64,000 nucleotides of DNA. Origin: JAJXSS01 sp964547135 (GTDB lineage Bacteria > Planctomycetota > Phycisphaerae > Phycisphaerales > Phycisphaeraceae). The position numbers and the translations under genes were made by a program. The stretch covers positions 62,001 to 126,000 of the forward strand of contig CAZJMK010000001.1 in NCBI GenBank assembly GCA_964547135.1. The letters run 5' to 3'. Under the pieces are notes generated by a model, which was not told the origin of the DNA, searched no databases, and saw only the letters and a program-made list of their open reading frames with translations. Below are positions 41,729 to 49,800 of the stretch, piece by piece. The first letter of the stretch is position 1, and every line of letters starts with the position of its first letter.

Positions 41729-43066
41729 TCACAACTTCCACTGCCATCGTTTCCGATACGCCAGTTCCGCCAATAACCACAACATCAGCACAAACCCGAT
41801 CGTGAACATCCACGACCCGGTTGCTGCTCCGAAAAAATCCTGCAAGCGTGCCACCAGCCAATGGGTGAAAAACATCGTCTTGCCGTCGTCGCCGGTCACC
41901 TTGGGCATGTTGAACACCCATATTTTGATCATCAGCGATGCAAAATAAACCCCGATGGCGTTGTAGCCAAACACCACCAGGGGGCGATTCCATCCGCCGA
42001 CGTTGCGCCCATCGTCCACCCAGGCATGAAGCAGGGCAATCAGCAGCGTCGCCACCCCAGCCGTGTAAAGTAAGTAACTGCTCGTCCACACCGGCTTGTT
42101 GAACCCCTGATCAAACGCCCACAACAACCCCGCCGCCGTGAGCATTGCCCCGAATATCACCATTTTGCGTAGTCGCTCCCTTTTGCTGATCGACGCATTC
42201 ATCAGCAGTGTGCCCAGCCAGGTGCCCAGCACGATCGTCGCTGCGGTCGGCGGTACGCTCAGCATCCCGCGCAGGGAAAAACGCACATACCAATCACCTG
42301 CCCACTCCGTGGGTGGCCAGGCACCCCACAGTTTGTATCCGCCGATGGTCCAACTGTTGTAAATCGTCGTCAGGGCGTTGTGCTTGCCGGTCAACGTGCC
42401 CGCTTCCGCGCCGGGTATCGGGTAATACCGAATCAGCGCCCAATGACCCACGAGTAACAACAGCGCTATCACCAATCGCCCACGCATCGGCAGCCAACAA
42501 ATGATGCGTGCCAGCAGGTAAGCTGCGCCCAGCAGTTGCAGCACGTTCATGCCCAGCACCAAACGCAACTTCGCCTGTGCGTCGCTGCTGTGGTGGTAAT
42601 ACAAAATGGGCAATGAAATATCCCACACGATCCAGCCCAGTATCACCAGTGTCAGCGACCGTTGCACGATGTGTTGCCATGTATAAAACGCGCTGTGCCC
42701 CCGCCGAACTGAAGCTGCCTGTGAAAAGGGAACAGCCACGCCCATGATGAACAAAAACCAGGGCATGATGAAATCCGCCAGCGTGCAATGCGTTAACAAC
42801 GGCAGTCGCCCCACATGCGTCAGCAGCGCACCAAAGCCCTGCGTGTCACCCAATGTCTGCCACCAGTTCGACCAATCGCTGCCGAAGCTGTTGGGTAAAA
42901 AATTGGGGTGTTTGAACCAGTGCGGCACGACCTTCGCGTCACCCAGGTTGTTGACCACCAGCATCAGCCAGATCACCAGCCCACGAAACACATCCAGCGA
43001 CAGCAAGCGGGTGATGCTCTGCCCTGAGGTTGCCTGCAATGCGACGGGGGGTTGCGCTGGGTGCAT
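41729..43066 (-). CDS. DUF5009 / heparan-alpha-glucosaminide N-acetyltransferase-like membrane protein
   Basis: 445 aa with about 10 hydrophobic helices. The opening RLLSLDVFRGLVIWLMLVVNNLG and the WFKHPNF...ADFIMPWFLFIMGVAVPFS stretch are the DUF5009/HGSNAT pattern (SLDxFRGxxxxxMxxVN and LADxxxPxFLFIxGxSxxxS). GTWLGTLLM and ALLHAWVDD...PLVVFGYNAIGVYFAS are conserved later. The family moves acetyl groups across the membrane onto sugars; the acceptor here is unknown. Convergent with nothing; it lies between nuoJ and the pepA region. Confidence 0.82.
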   Translation of the reverse strand: MHPAQPPVALQATSGQSITRLLSLDVFRGLVIWLMLVVNNLGDAKVVPHWFKHPNFLPNSFGSDWSNWWQTLGDTQGFGALLTHVGRLPLLTHCTLADFIMPWFLFIMGVAVPFSQAASVRRGHSAFYTWQHIVQRSLTLVILGWIVWDISLPILYYHHSSDAQAKLRLVLGMNVLQLLGAAYLLARIICWLPMRGRLVIALLLLVGHWALIRYYPIPGAEAGTLTGKHNALTTIYNSWTIGGYKLWGAWPPTEWAGDWYVRFSLRGMLSVPPTAATIVLGTWLGTLLMNASISKRERLRKMVIFGAMLTAAGLLWAFDQGFNKPVWTSSYLLYTAGVATLLIALLHAWVDDGRNVGGWNRPLVVFGYNAIGVYFASLMIKIWVFNMPKVTGDDGKTMFFTHWLVARLQDFFGAATGSWMFTIGFVLMLWLLAELAYRKRWQWKL

Positions 43067-43414
43067 ATGTCACCAGCCTCAAAAGGGGGTATTCAATGAT
43101 ATGGCAATAGGTTGATTGGACGATATGGCGATTGGGGAATGATTTTTCAAACAACCATTGACGCCGAGGTCTTCAGCCCCGGTTTCATTCGAAAACATCC
43201 GGCCCTGAAGGGCACGGCGTCAAGTTTCAAGCTAAAGTGCCCGTGCTACACATTTCATATCACTCGACCACTGGCACACTTCACTTCTTCATTCCTTCCA
43301 CCCTTTCCTCCAACCAACGCAACAGCAAACGCACCCCAAAACCGGTCGGCCCCGGCGGGTACAGGTTGCCCGCTCGTGCGAAGTCTAGCGCAAAAACAGA
43401 ACCAATTGTTGGAA
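43067..43414. other. gene-free stretch: cloverleaf repeat and duplicated pepA tail
   Basis: 43159-43222 is a cloverleaf-like repeat (copy D). 43294-43385 is a 92-bp copy of the 3' end of pepA. The frames seen here are fragments of those elements. Confidence 0.75.
43294..43385. repeat. 92-bp direct repeat of the pepA 3' end, distal copy
   Basis: Identical to 44489-44543 joined to 44644-44680. On the minus strand it encodes the aminopeptidase C-terminus (...LYPPGPTGFGVRLLLRWLEERVE) and then GMKK and a stop instead of GAK. It bounds an AT-rich islet on one side; the other copy bounds it on the other. Confidence 0.85.
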
Positions 43415-43987
43415 TTAAACACAGGAAGCGAGAGATACTGAGTTGCTGCGGTCACCCAAACGCACTAAGGCTGCATCAAGTTGTGATTCTGTGTGTTTAC
43501 AAACCCAATCGGTCACATGATCTGTAACCCTTTGATAGCCGACAATCGCCACACCAATTGTTAGTCCTATGGCGCAGACTACCCATCCCAAGACACTTGT
43601 TGTAAGAAAGTGAATGGCAACTAAACGTGAGAATCGCTTTTCATATGCGTCTATTTGTTCGAGTTCCTCACGACTAAGCTTTGCGCGTATATTTTTGATG
43701 GAAGAACTGTACTCTTCTCTCGATCCCTCGTCTGACTTTGGAATAAACATCAGTGTCCACAGAGACAAACTGTCTGCGTGGCGAATCACTGTTTCAATAC
43801 GGGTGATCAGTTCCTTGGCCGCATCAGAATGGGCAAGCTTTTTTGTGATCACTGCATCCGCAATTTCATCGCGAAGTTGCCAAATCCGGTGGCGCGAAAT
43901 ACTTCGCAGCATGCGTGGCACAAGGACTGTAATCCCGAGCCAAACATAAAGTACGCACAAGGTTATTAAAATAAAATCAATCATCAT
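43415..43987 (-). CDS. hypothetical membrane protein (islet gene 2)
   Basis: 190 aa, not recognised. Two hydrophobic helices (about 1-25: FILITLCVLYVWLGITVLVP; about 133-155: AIHFLTTSVLGWVVCAIGLTIGVAIVGY) flank a charged, helical middle (AAKELITRIETVIRHADSLSLW, IKNIRAKLSREELEQIDAYEKRFSRL). Codon use and base composition are more AT-rich than the neighbours, suggesting transfer. AAGGGCGAAA before the ATG. It starts 14 nt after the stop of islet gene 1, so the two form one unit. Confidence 0.6.
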   Translation of the reverse strand: MMIDFILITLCVLYVWLGITVLVPRMLRSISRHRIWQLRDEIADAVITKKLAHSDAAKELITRIETVIRHADSLSLWTLMFIPKSDEGSREEYSSSIKNIRAKLSREELEQIDAYEKRFSRLVAIHFLTTSVLGWVVCAIGLTIGVAIVGYQRVTDHVTDWVCKHTESQLDAALVRLGDRSNSVSLASCV

Positions 43988-44000
43988 TTTCGCCCTTAGA

Positions 44001-44342
44001 TCATAGACCTAATCGGCTTTCCAGTTCTGCCACGCGAGTTCTTAAACGTAGTATTTCCTTTTTTTGACTACGATTTTTCAACCAAGCAATTAAAGCCACA
44101 ATTCCGGCTCCGCCTACCGTCACACTAAATAATAAACCAAGCTTTATTTCAAAGTGGGTGCTTTTTCCAGAAATCGAATCAACACACAAATAGACAATCC
44201 AAAGCGGTACCGCCGTGGCCAAAACCAAAAAAATTAAGCAGACAAACTCAGCTATCTTTTCTCGGAATTCGATTTCTCGTATGGATTTTTGGTGATCCAG
44301 AATGCGTTTTGGAGGATGTTCAGCACCGGAATCCACGTTCAT
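44001..44342 (-). CDS. hypothetical membrane protein (islet gene 1)
   Basis: 113 aa, not recognised. A basic/acidic N-terminus (PPKRILDHQKSIREIEFREKIAE), two transmembrane helices (FVCLIFLVLATAVPLWIVYLCV and LGLLFSVTVGGAGIVALIAWL), and a coiled-coil tail (KKEILRLRTRVAELESRLGL). AT-rich like its partner downstream. Enclosed by the 92-bp direct repeats. No mobility gene is present in the islet. Confidence 0.6.
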   Translation of the reverse strand: MNVDSGAEHPPKRILDHQKSIREIEFREKIAEFVCLIFLVLATAVPLWIVYLCVDSISGKSTHFEIKLGLLFSVTVGGAGIVALIAWLKNRSQKKEILRLRTRVAELESRLGL

Positions 44343-44478
44343 AAGGCCATAAGCATAATATTGGCATGATTCGTGTCAAATCCACTAAAACTTTGCCACG
44401 AGCGGAAGCGCGTGGTACATCAACATTGTTGCTGCAAAAACCCGCATCAAGAGCAATAAAATCCACCAAGCCCCTTGA

Positions 44479-46186
44479 TTACTTCGCACCTTCCACCCTT
44501 TCCTCCAACCAACGCAACAGCAAACGCACCCCAAAACCGGTCGNNNNNNNNNNNNNNNNNNNNNNNNNNNNNNNNNNNNNNNNNNNNNNNNNNNNNNNNN
44601 NNNNNNNNNNNNNNNNNNNNNNNNNNNNNNNNNNNNNNNNNNNGCCCCGGCGGGTACAGGTTGCCCGCTCGTGCGAAGTCCGACACGCCGGCGATATCCA
44701 AATGTGCCCAGCCCTCGCTCGGCGGGTTGCTCATCGCATCACCTCTGCCGTCCGCACTCACAAAATACGAAATAAATGCCGCCCCCGTGCAGGGTGAACC
44801 TTCGCGCCCCGCTGCGTTCACAATGTCACCATGCGTGCCCTTGATCTGCTGGCGATATTCCTCCCACAACGGCAGCGGCCAGAGTCGTTCCCCCGATGCT
44901 GCCCCTGCCTGTTGCAAACTGTCGCGCAATGAATCATGGGTCGTGAACATGCCTGCGGTATGCGTGCCCAAACCGACAACCACGCCTCCGGTGAGCGTCG
45001 CCAGGTCCACCGCCACCCTTGGTTGATACGTTTTGCAACCCCACGCCAAGGCGTCAGCCAATATCAATCGGCCTTCCGCATCGGTGTTGGTCACTTCAAT
45101 CGTCACACCATTGAACGCCCGTAATATGTCAGCAGGGCGATAGGCAGTCGGGCCAACCATGTTCTCCGCACAGGGCACCAAGCCCACCACATGCCCAGGG
45201 TATTTGAGTTGTGCCAAAGCGTGCATCACCCCCAGCACCACCATGCCCCCGCATTTGTCATATTTCATCGGCGGCATACTTTCAGCCGGTTTGAGCGAGT
45301 AGCCCCCCGTGTCAAACGTCACCGCTTTGCCCACCAGCATCACCGGTTTTTGTGCTGCTTGTTTTGGTTTCGCTGAGCCGGTGCCTTTCCATTCCAGCAC
45401 GATCAAACAAGGCGGCGTCGAACCCGCTCCGCCCACGGCTGACAGTGCATTCATGCCCAGATGACGCAAGGTCGTGGCATCGAGAATGCGACACGACAAA
45501 CCCACCTTACGCGCCAGACTGCGCACCTGTTGCGCCAGGTATTGCGGGTTGGCGACATTCGGCGGCGTGGCTGCCAATGTACGCGCCAGGTCCACCGAAG
45601 GTACCACCGCAAAAGCACGTGCCAATCCGGTGACATGGGGTTTGTCCATATCGACCGTCAGCACCGCCGGGCTGCCCGGTTGTGGTGTGCTGGTTTGCCT
45701 TGATGACTTGGTTTTGCCGTTGGAACCATTTTTAGCCGCAGTCCCCTTGAACTGTTTGAACTCATACCGCCCCAACCCCAGTCCATCACCGATCAATCGG
45801 CCAACCTGCTCAGCATTGAAATGCGTTTGCCCTGTGTTAAATAAATCACTCGGCAAACGAATCGCCAAGGAACTGATGCCCGCGTTCACCGCCGCCTGTG
45901 CCAGCTTCGCTCCAGCCAGTAACCACGTCCCGGCATCGAGTTTCGCAGCATCACCCAAGCCTACCACCCACACCCGGTCGCAGCCTTGGTCGGGGTAGAG
46001 CGTGCTGATTGTGCCGCGTTCGCCGGTGAACTCTTTGCGTTTCAAAAAGCGGGCGACCACAGCAGCCGTCGGCTCATCGAGCTGCTTCAACAGCGCTCTG
46101 ACTGTCACCGGCGTACTGTGCATCGGCAGCAGCACGGCCAGGGCTTGCGGATGGGTCACCGACGCACAGCGCAACGTTAAAGCCAT
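44479..46186 (-). CDS. pepA: leucyl aminopeptidase (M17 family), broken by an assembly gap
   Basis: Two-metal cytosolic aminopeptidase that trims N-terminal residues. Start at 46186 (AAGGA upstream; MALTLRCASV). The C-terminal catalytic domain has VGKAVTFDTGGYSLKPAESMPPMKYDKCGGMVVLGVMHAL (metal-binding Lys and Asp) and NTDAEGRLILADALAW (the M17 signature). 44544-44643 is 100 N; removing them joins CCGGTCG to GCCCCGG exactly as in the copy at 43294-43385, and the coding length becomes 535 aa in frame, ending GPTGFGVRLLLRWLEERVEGAK. So the gene is probably intact and the N run is a contig join of zero true length. Confidence 0.9.
44489..44680. repeat. 92-bp direct repeat of the pepA 3' end, gene copy with N gap
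   Basis: 44489-44543 plus 44644-44680 equals 92 bases, identical to 43294-43385. The 100 N between them is a conventional unknown-size gap. Confidence 0.85.
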
Positions 46187-46283
46187 GATGGGTTCCTTCA
46201 GGGGGTCACAACAGCATACAAAGGTTCCGACTGAAAATGAGCCGTGCCATACACCCATGCGGCGCACCCCCGTTATTGCGCAT

Positions 46284-46312
46284 GAAAAAACCCCGACGAA
46301 TCGGGGCTTTTC
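46284..46312 (-). terminator. terminator after tRNA-Ala
   Basis: CCCCGA/TCGGGG stem (46291-46306) with A-run on one side and TTTT on the other, so it can act in both directions. It lies 7 nt past the tRNA 3' end. Confidence 0.8.
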
Positions 46313-46318
46313 TTCAAG

Positions 46319-46391
46319 TGGAGGTGAGGGGAGTTGAACCCCTGACCTCTTCCATGCCATGGAAGCGCTCTCCCAACTGAGCTACACCCCC
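46319..46391 (-). tRNA. tRNA-Ala (anticodon GGC)
   Basis: On the minus strand: acceptor GGGGGTG pairs with CACCTCC; D arm GCTC..GAGC; anticodon stem CTTCC/GGAAG with loop ATGGCAT, anticodon GGC; T arm AGGGG-TTCAACT-CCCCT; discriminator A. 73 nt, CCA not encoded. A terminator follows. Confidence 0.95.
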
Positions 46392-46463
46392 AAGTTCCAC
46401 TTGTTGCACCATTATAAAGATCGGCTGACCAATCGGCAACTAACACTACAGCGCAATCTTCCC

Positions 46464-46995
46464 TCACGGTGAGCGTGCGTGATATCGTTTTCTGGCCCGG
46501 CTGGCGGCGGCATTGCGTTGCTGATGGTAGCGGATGACCTGGGCGACCTGGTCGCGATCACTTCGGCGTCGTCGGCGTCGATGCCACTGTGCACAGATCA
46601 CCCGCAGGGCACGGGCCATCTGCTCCACCGTCACCTGTGGATTTTTCCCCCCGCAGCAGATCGCTCTGCTGGGCCAGGAACAACATCAGCAGTTGGCAGA
46701 GCGTCAGATGCCGCATCAGGGCGACATAGCTTCGGCCTTCGAAGTGCGACAGGCCCAGTTCGTCCTTGGCGATGCGGAAGCAGTGCTCGATCCGGGCCCG
46801 ACTGAACGCGGCCTTCATCAGCACCGCCGGCGGTGTGTGGGGCGGGGCATTGGACAGCAAGTACTTGGATTCGCCCGTGTCGGGCTGCCAGGCGTGGATC
46901 AGCCAGTAGGTGCGGTCGGTCGGCTCCTGATGAGGCGACTTGCCCCGCACGCGATGGACCTGGGCTGCCTTCACCCGCCAGCGTTGGGGACCCAG
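46464..46995 (-). pseudogene. 3' remnant of an IS701/IS4-like transposase
   Basis: Minus-strand reading from about 46995: QRWRVKAAQVHRVRGK, TYWLIHAWQPDTGESKYLLSNAP, then IEHCFRIAKDELGLSHFEGRSYVALMRHLTLCQLLMLF, the C-terminal catalytic-Glu region of IS701-type DDE transposases. A run of six C at 46647-46652 (plus strand) carries one extra base; removing it continues as NPQVTVEQMARALRVICAQWHRRR...RYHARSP to a stop at 46464. The N-terminal half is missing: upstream of 46995 a CCCTCTCCC repeat takes over. Not functional. Confidence 0.75.
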
Positions 46996-47643
46996 CGTCT
47001 TGCGCCCCCTCTCCCTCCGGGAGAGTTGAAAACCTCGCCGTGGCGGGGGGACGAAAATCGATCCGCTACGTCTGCATTGAATCCGCTCTAAAGGAGTCAG
47101 CAGCCATGACACAACGATGGGCATTGCCATGCGACGTTGAACTGAATCGCGTTGGATTGATACATCAAGGCAGCGAATGCAACAGTGAGGTAATCATTGG
47201 GTCCGGAGAATTCTGTAGATCGCAGTCGGGGCGATGCCGGCGGTCTTCCCGCAACCGTCGATTGTCGATGCCCAGGTAACGCGACCAAACATCATCATGA
47301 CCAAAGCCTACGACCAATGGTGGACCTCCGTGCTGCCCAACCTGGTCAACGAACGTGAGCAAGGCACCGACATCAACCCGTTCCACGCTGGTTACTGGGA
47401 TTAATACCAAGGTCCCGGCCCCAACAACGTTCCACTCATGTGTTCGAGCAATTCGCGGAATTAACGAAACTACTTGGACCCACTCTCCCCTTCAGGGTAG
47501 CCGCATTCTGCCATCACCGATCAAGGTCGCACCGATGCCCCTGATCAATACTGGTTGTTGGAAATGGGCTTGCGTCCATTGGCAGGCGGGACGTACGCCC
47601 CACCGCGTACTAAGTTATGAAACAGTTTTTAACGGAAGAATTG
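46996..47643. other. degenerate region with a sulfatase remnant
   Basis: About 650 bases without an intact gene. 47007-47030 is a CCCTCTCCC hairpin. 47297-47405 reads MTKAYDQWWTSVLPNLVNEREQGTDINPF, the C-terminal tail of an arylsulfatase, then breaks. 47515-47620 has an open plus frame (DQYWLLEMGLRPLAGGTYAPP) that I do not recognise. Confidence 0.6.
47297..47405 (+). pseudogene. arylsulfatase C-terminal remnant
   Basis: The 35-codon frame AYDQWWTSVLPNLVNE...INPF..GYW matches the YDxWWxxVxPxLVNE...NPF motif near the end of sulfatases (known family feature). The catalytic and N-terminal parts are absent. It suggests a lost sulfatase gene next to transposase debris. Confidence 0.55.
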
Positions 47644-48468
47644 TCATCCGGCCGTCGGCGGAGGGGCGGCCACCTGCACCAACTTCGGCGGGGTTGCCTG
47701 CGAAGGGATTGCCTCTTGCGACAGCGTGACAATGCCACTGCCACCGGGTTTGCTCAATGCACCGGGTATCACCACCACCGGCTTGGCGAGCGTCACCGGT
47801 GTCAACTCCGTTTCGGATACCGATGTCGTTGTCGTCGGTAGCGTTGCCACCGTCACCGGACCGGGTGTCGGCGCGGCATGCACCGGTTCGGGGGGTAAGG
47901 GGTCAGGCTTGCGAGCCAAACGTGACAGCGGAATTAACCCAAGCAAAATGCACAATCCGCCGACGACTGCGACCAGCAATCGTTGTGGGCCGGCGGCGAG
48001 TCGGGTGATGATCGTGTCCCACGTGGAAAAGGGTTGCAGGTCTTTGCCGACCACCGGCATCGAGCGGTACAACCATTGATCAACTGTCGCGGAACGCTCG
48101 GCAACGAAGCGCGGCTGAATGCCCGTGCCGGTGCTGGTGAACATCACGCCCGCCCTGCCCATGTCCGGCGAACCCACCAACTGCACCCCCTTGGGCTTCA
48201 AATGCAAATAATGAAACGCCAATCGCTGAAGGAGTACCGGGTCGTGCTGTTCCAGCGATACGAGCATGCGTTGGTAATCATCGCGCTGCTGCGCCAAACG
48301 TGACGATTGCATTTGGATGTATTCACGCTGCCAGCGCATCTGACGCACTTCCAGATAGGGTCCGACGAGCATCACCGCCGCCACCACCGCCAGACCAATC
48401 CATAGAAAAACCCACATGGGTATTTCCCACAGCGCCGCGTAACCATGATGAAGCATCCGGCGAGCCAT
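47644..48468 (-). CDS. hypothetical membrane protein
   Basis: 274 aa from the ATG at 48468 (AGGAACAGGC upstream). Not recognised. One hydrophobic helix near residues 17-38 (MWVFLWIGLAVVAAVMLVGPYL), a helical Gln/Arg-rich stretch (RQMRWQREYIQMQSSRLAQQRDDYQRMLVSLEQHDPVLLQRLAFHYLHLKPKGVQLV), a second helix at about 178-198 (LLVAVVGGLCILLGLIPLSRL), and a Pro/Thr/Val-rich C-terminal tail of about 70 residues. The layout suggests a bitopic scaffold with a loop on the outer side. Confidence 0.6.
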   Translation of the reverse strand: MARRMLHHGYAALWEIPMWVFLWIGLAVVAAVMLVGPYLEVRQMRWQREYIQMQSSRLAQQRDDYQRMLVSLEQHDPVLLQRLAFHYLHLKPKGVQLVGSPDMGRAGVMFTSTGTGIQPRFVAERSATVDQWLYRSMPVVGKDLQPFSTWDTIITRLAAGPQRLLVAVVGGLCILLGLIPLSRLARKPDPLPPEPVHAAPTPGPVTVATLPTTTTSVSETELTPVTLAKPVVVIPGALSKPGGSGIVTLSQEAIPSQATPPKLVQVAAPPPTAG

Positions 48469-48594
48469 GCCTGTTCCTGCTGCCCTGCCCATCATATCGG
48501 CAACCTGCCGGTTGTGACACGAAAAACACTTGTTTGTGCATGAAGTGGCCGAGTGATTTTACATTTTGCGGTGAATGAATCACATGGGTGACTT

Positions 48595-48661
48595 TGTGGC
48601 CCAGCCGCCCCGGCTGGGTGAATCACCATGAAAAACCACCGCCGAGGGAGGCGGTGTCACA
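48595..48661. repeat. modular multi-hairpin element, copy 3 (short form)
   Basis: TGTGGC...GTCACA closing stem with only two internal hairpins (CCAGCCGCCCCGGCTGG and ACCGCCGAGGGAGGCGGT). Confidence 0.7.
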
Positions 48662-48708
48662 TTCACAGACGCGATAAATCGCGGCGCTAGTTACCGAATA
48701 CTGTTCTG

Positions 48709-48882
48709 TCACTTGACCGCTTTCTTTCTTGTACATCGCCCAAATCGAGCTGCCCGCTCCTGTGGGGTGAGCCGGGCCAACTGGTCGGCAAGGCGGAGTA
48801 AGTCGGGTTGCGTTGTGCATAACGCAGGGTGCGCATCAATCCGCGCTCTACTTTTTTCGGTCCAAGAAGTGCCGAACCGCTC
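48709..48882 (-). pseudogene. C-terminal gene fragment, unknown
   Basis: 57 codons open from a stop at 48883-48885 to TGA at 48709-48711 with coding-like composition; the segment LLRLADQLARLTPQERAARF suggests an amphipathic helix pair. No start codon and no identified family. Confidence 0.3.
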
Positions 48883-48975
48883 CTATTTGCAGCGGTAGTC
48901 CAAGCTGACGAAAGACGATACATTGTCGGTTCGCTGGATATCAACTGAACAGAACCGGGGGCAGGGAGTATTGCC

Positions 48976-49551
48976 ATGGCACTGCGCATCATCACGGCAG
49001 TCGGAACCGATCGGCCGGGGCTGGTCGGACAGTTCACCGGTCATTTGCACCAGGCGGGGGTCAACATTGCCGACTCACGCATGGTCAACCTGCGCGGTCA
49101 GTTTGCACTGCTCTTGTTGGTGGAAGGGGAGTCGGCGCAGTTGCAACAGTTGGAAAAGAGTGCGCCGCAGGCGGGGGACGCGATTGGTTTGCAGGTGACG
49201 GTGGCAGCGATGAACGAAGCGGGGGCGATGAAAGTGGGTGGTACAACGGGGTCGGCGGCAGGGTTTGCGGGGGTGGCGGGCGTACCGGGGTTGCCGTATC
49301 GGTTGAAGACGTACTCGATGGATCAGCCGGGGATCGTGCATGGGGTGACGAGCATTTTGCATGAGCATGGGGTGAATATTGAGGAATTGACGACGCGACA
49401 GGAGTCAGCCCCATTTGCGGGAACGACGCTGTTCACCATGCAGGCGCTGCTGACGATACCAGCCGACGTGTCGGTGAAAAAACTTCGGCAGGCGCTGGAG
49501 ACGTTGTGTGATCGGTTGAACATCGACATGGACCTTGAGCCGGGGGATTGA
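48976..49551 (+). CDS. GcvR-like double ACT-domain protein
   Basis: 191 aa. Two ACT domains: residues 1-85 (ALRIITAVGTDRPGLVGQFTGHLHQAGVNIADSRMVNLRGQFALLLLVEG) and about 105-185 (YRLKTYSMDQPGIVHGVTSILHEHGVNIEELTTRQESAPFAGTTLFTMQALLTIP). This is the layout of the glycine-cleavage repressor GcvR and related regulators that bind small amino acids. GGGAG lies 9 nt before the ATG. No gcv genes are in the window, so the target is open. Confidence 0.82.
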   Translation: MALRIITAVGTDRPGLVGQFTGHLHQAGVNIADSRMVNLRGQFALLLLVEGESAQLQQLEKSAPQAGDAIGLQVTVAAMNEAGAMKVGGTTGSAAGFAGVAGVPGLPYRLKTYSMDQPGIVHGVTSILHEHGVNIEELTTRQESAPFAGTTLFTMQALLTIPADVSVKKLRQALETLCDRLNIDMDLEPGD

Positions 49552-49623
49552 GGTGAGCCCCAGGGCGTTCTGATCGGGTGCCACTGGCAACTGGTTACCA
49601 GTGCCCTTGATGCCCACAACAAC

Positions 49624-49702
49624 TGGCGCCGAGGGCTTCAGCCCCGGATCGTTTTCATTAAATGATGAATCAAATCATCCGGCCCTAAAGGGCACGGCGT
49701 CA
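49624..49702. repeat. cloverleaf-like repeat, copy E
   Basis: TGGCGCCG...CGGCGTCA closing stem, GGGCTTCAGCCC and GCCCTAAAGGGC arms, and a middle arm TTCAT...ATGAA whose sequence differs from copies A and B while the pairing is kept. Flanked by CACTGGCAG/CTGCCAGTG hairpins (49741-49763). Confidence 0.8.
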
Positions 49703-49789
49703 CAATCGCCGGTTGCCAGGGCATTGACGGACGTTGACCACACTGGCAGGTAAGCTGCCAGTGGCCCCCGATGTTACCCGGTGATGCTC

Positions 49790-49795
49790 TATAAT
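49790..49795 (+). promoter_or_regulatory. -10 element 5 nt before the TPR lipoprotein gene
   Basis: TATAAT, then CTGTC and the ATG at 49801. Leaderless geometry; no clear -35. Confidence 0.4.
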
Positions 49796-49800
49796 CTGTC

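Larger units (their letters stand above)
48496..48975. other. gene-poor region with modular repeat and a gene fragment
   Basis: 48595-48661 is a short modular hairpin element. 48709-48882 holds an open minus frame without a start (GTSWTEKSRARIDAHPALCTTQPDLLRLADQLARLTPQERAARF), which looks like the tail of a lost gene. Confidence 0.5.

Noticed and set aside
43237..43527. Plus-strand frames over the duplicated pepA tail
   Set aside because: They are antisense to the duplicated aminopeptidase end and to islet gene 2.
44447..44643. Aminopeptidase C-terminus as read through the N run
   Set aside because: 100 N shifts the frame; the intact copy at 43294-43385 shows the correct end.
48709..48780. 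Possible small SRP-type RNA
   Set aside because: A GCCGGGCC-like stem is visible but the conserved GGAAGGAAGCAG-type loop is absent, and an open frame explains the composition.
48687..49037. 116-aa minus-strand frame
   Set aside because: It overlaps the start of the ACT-domain gene on the other strand, shows no domain, and a neighbouring frame gives a more coding-like fragment.
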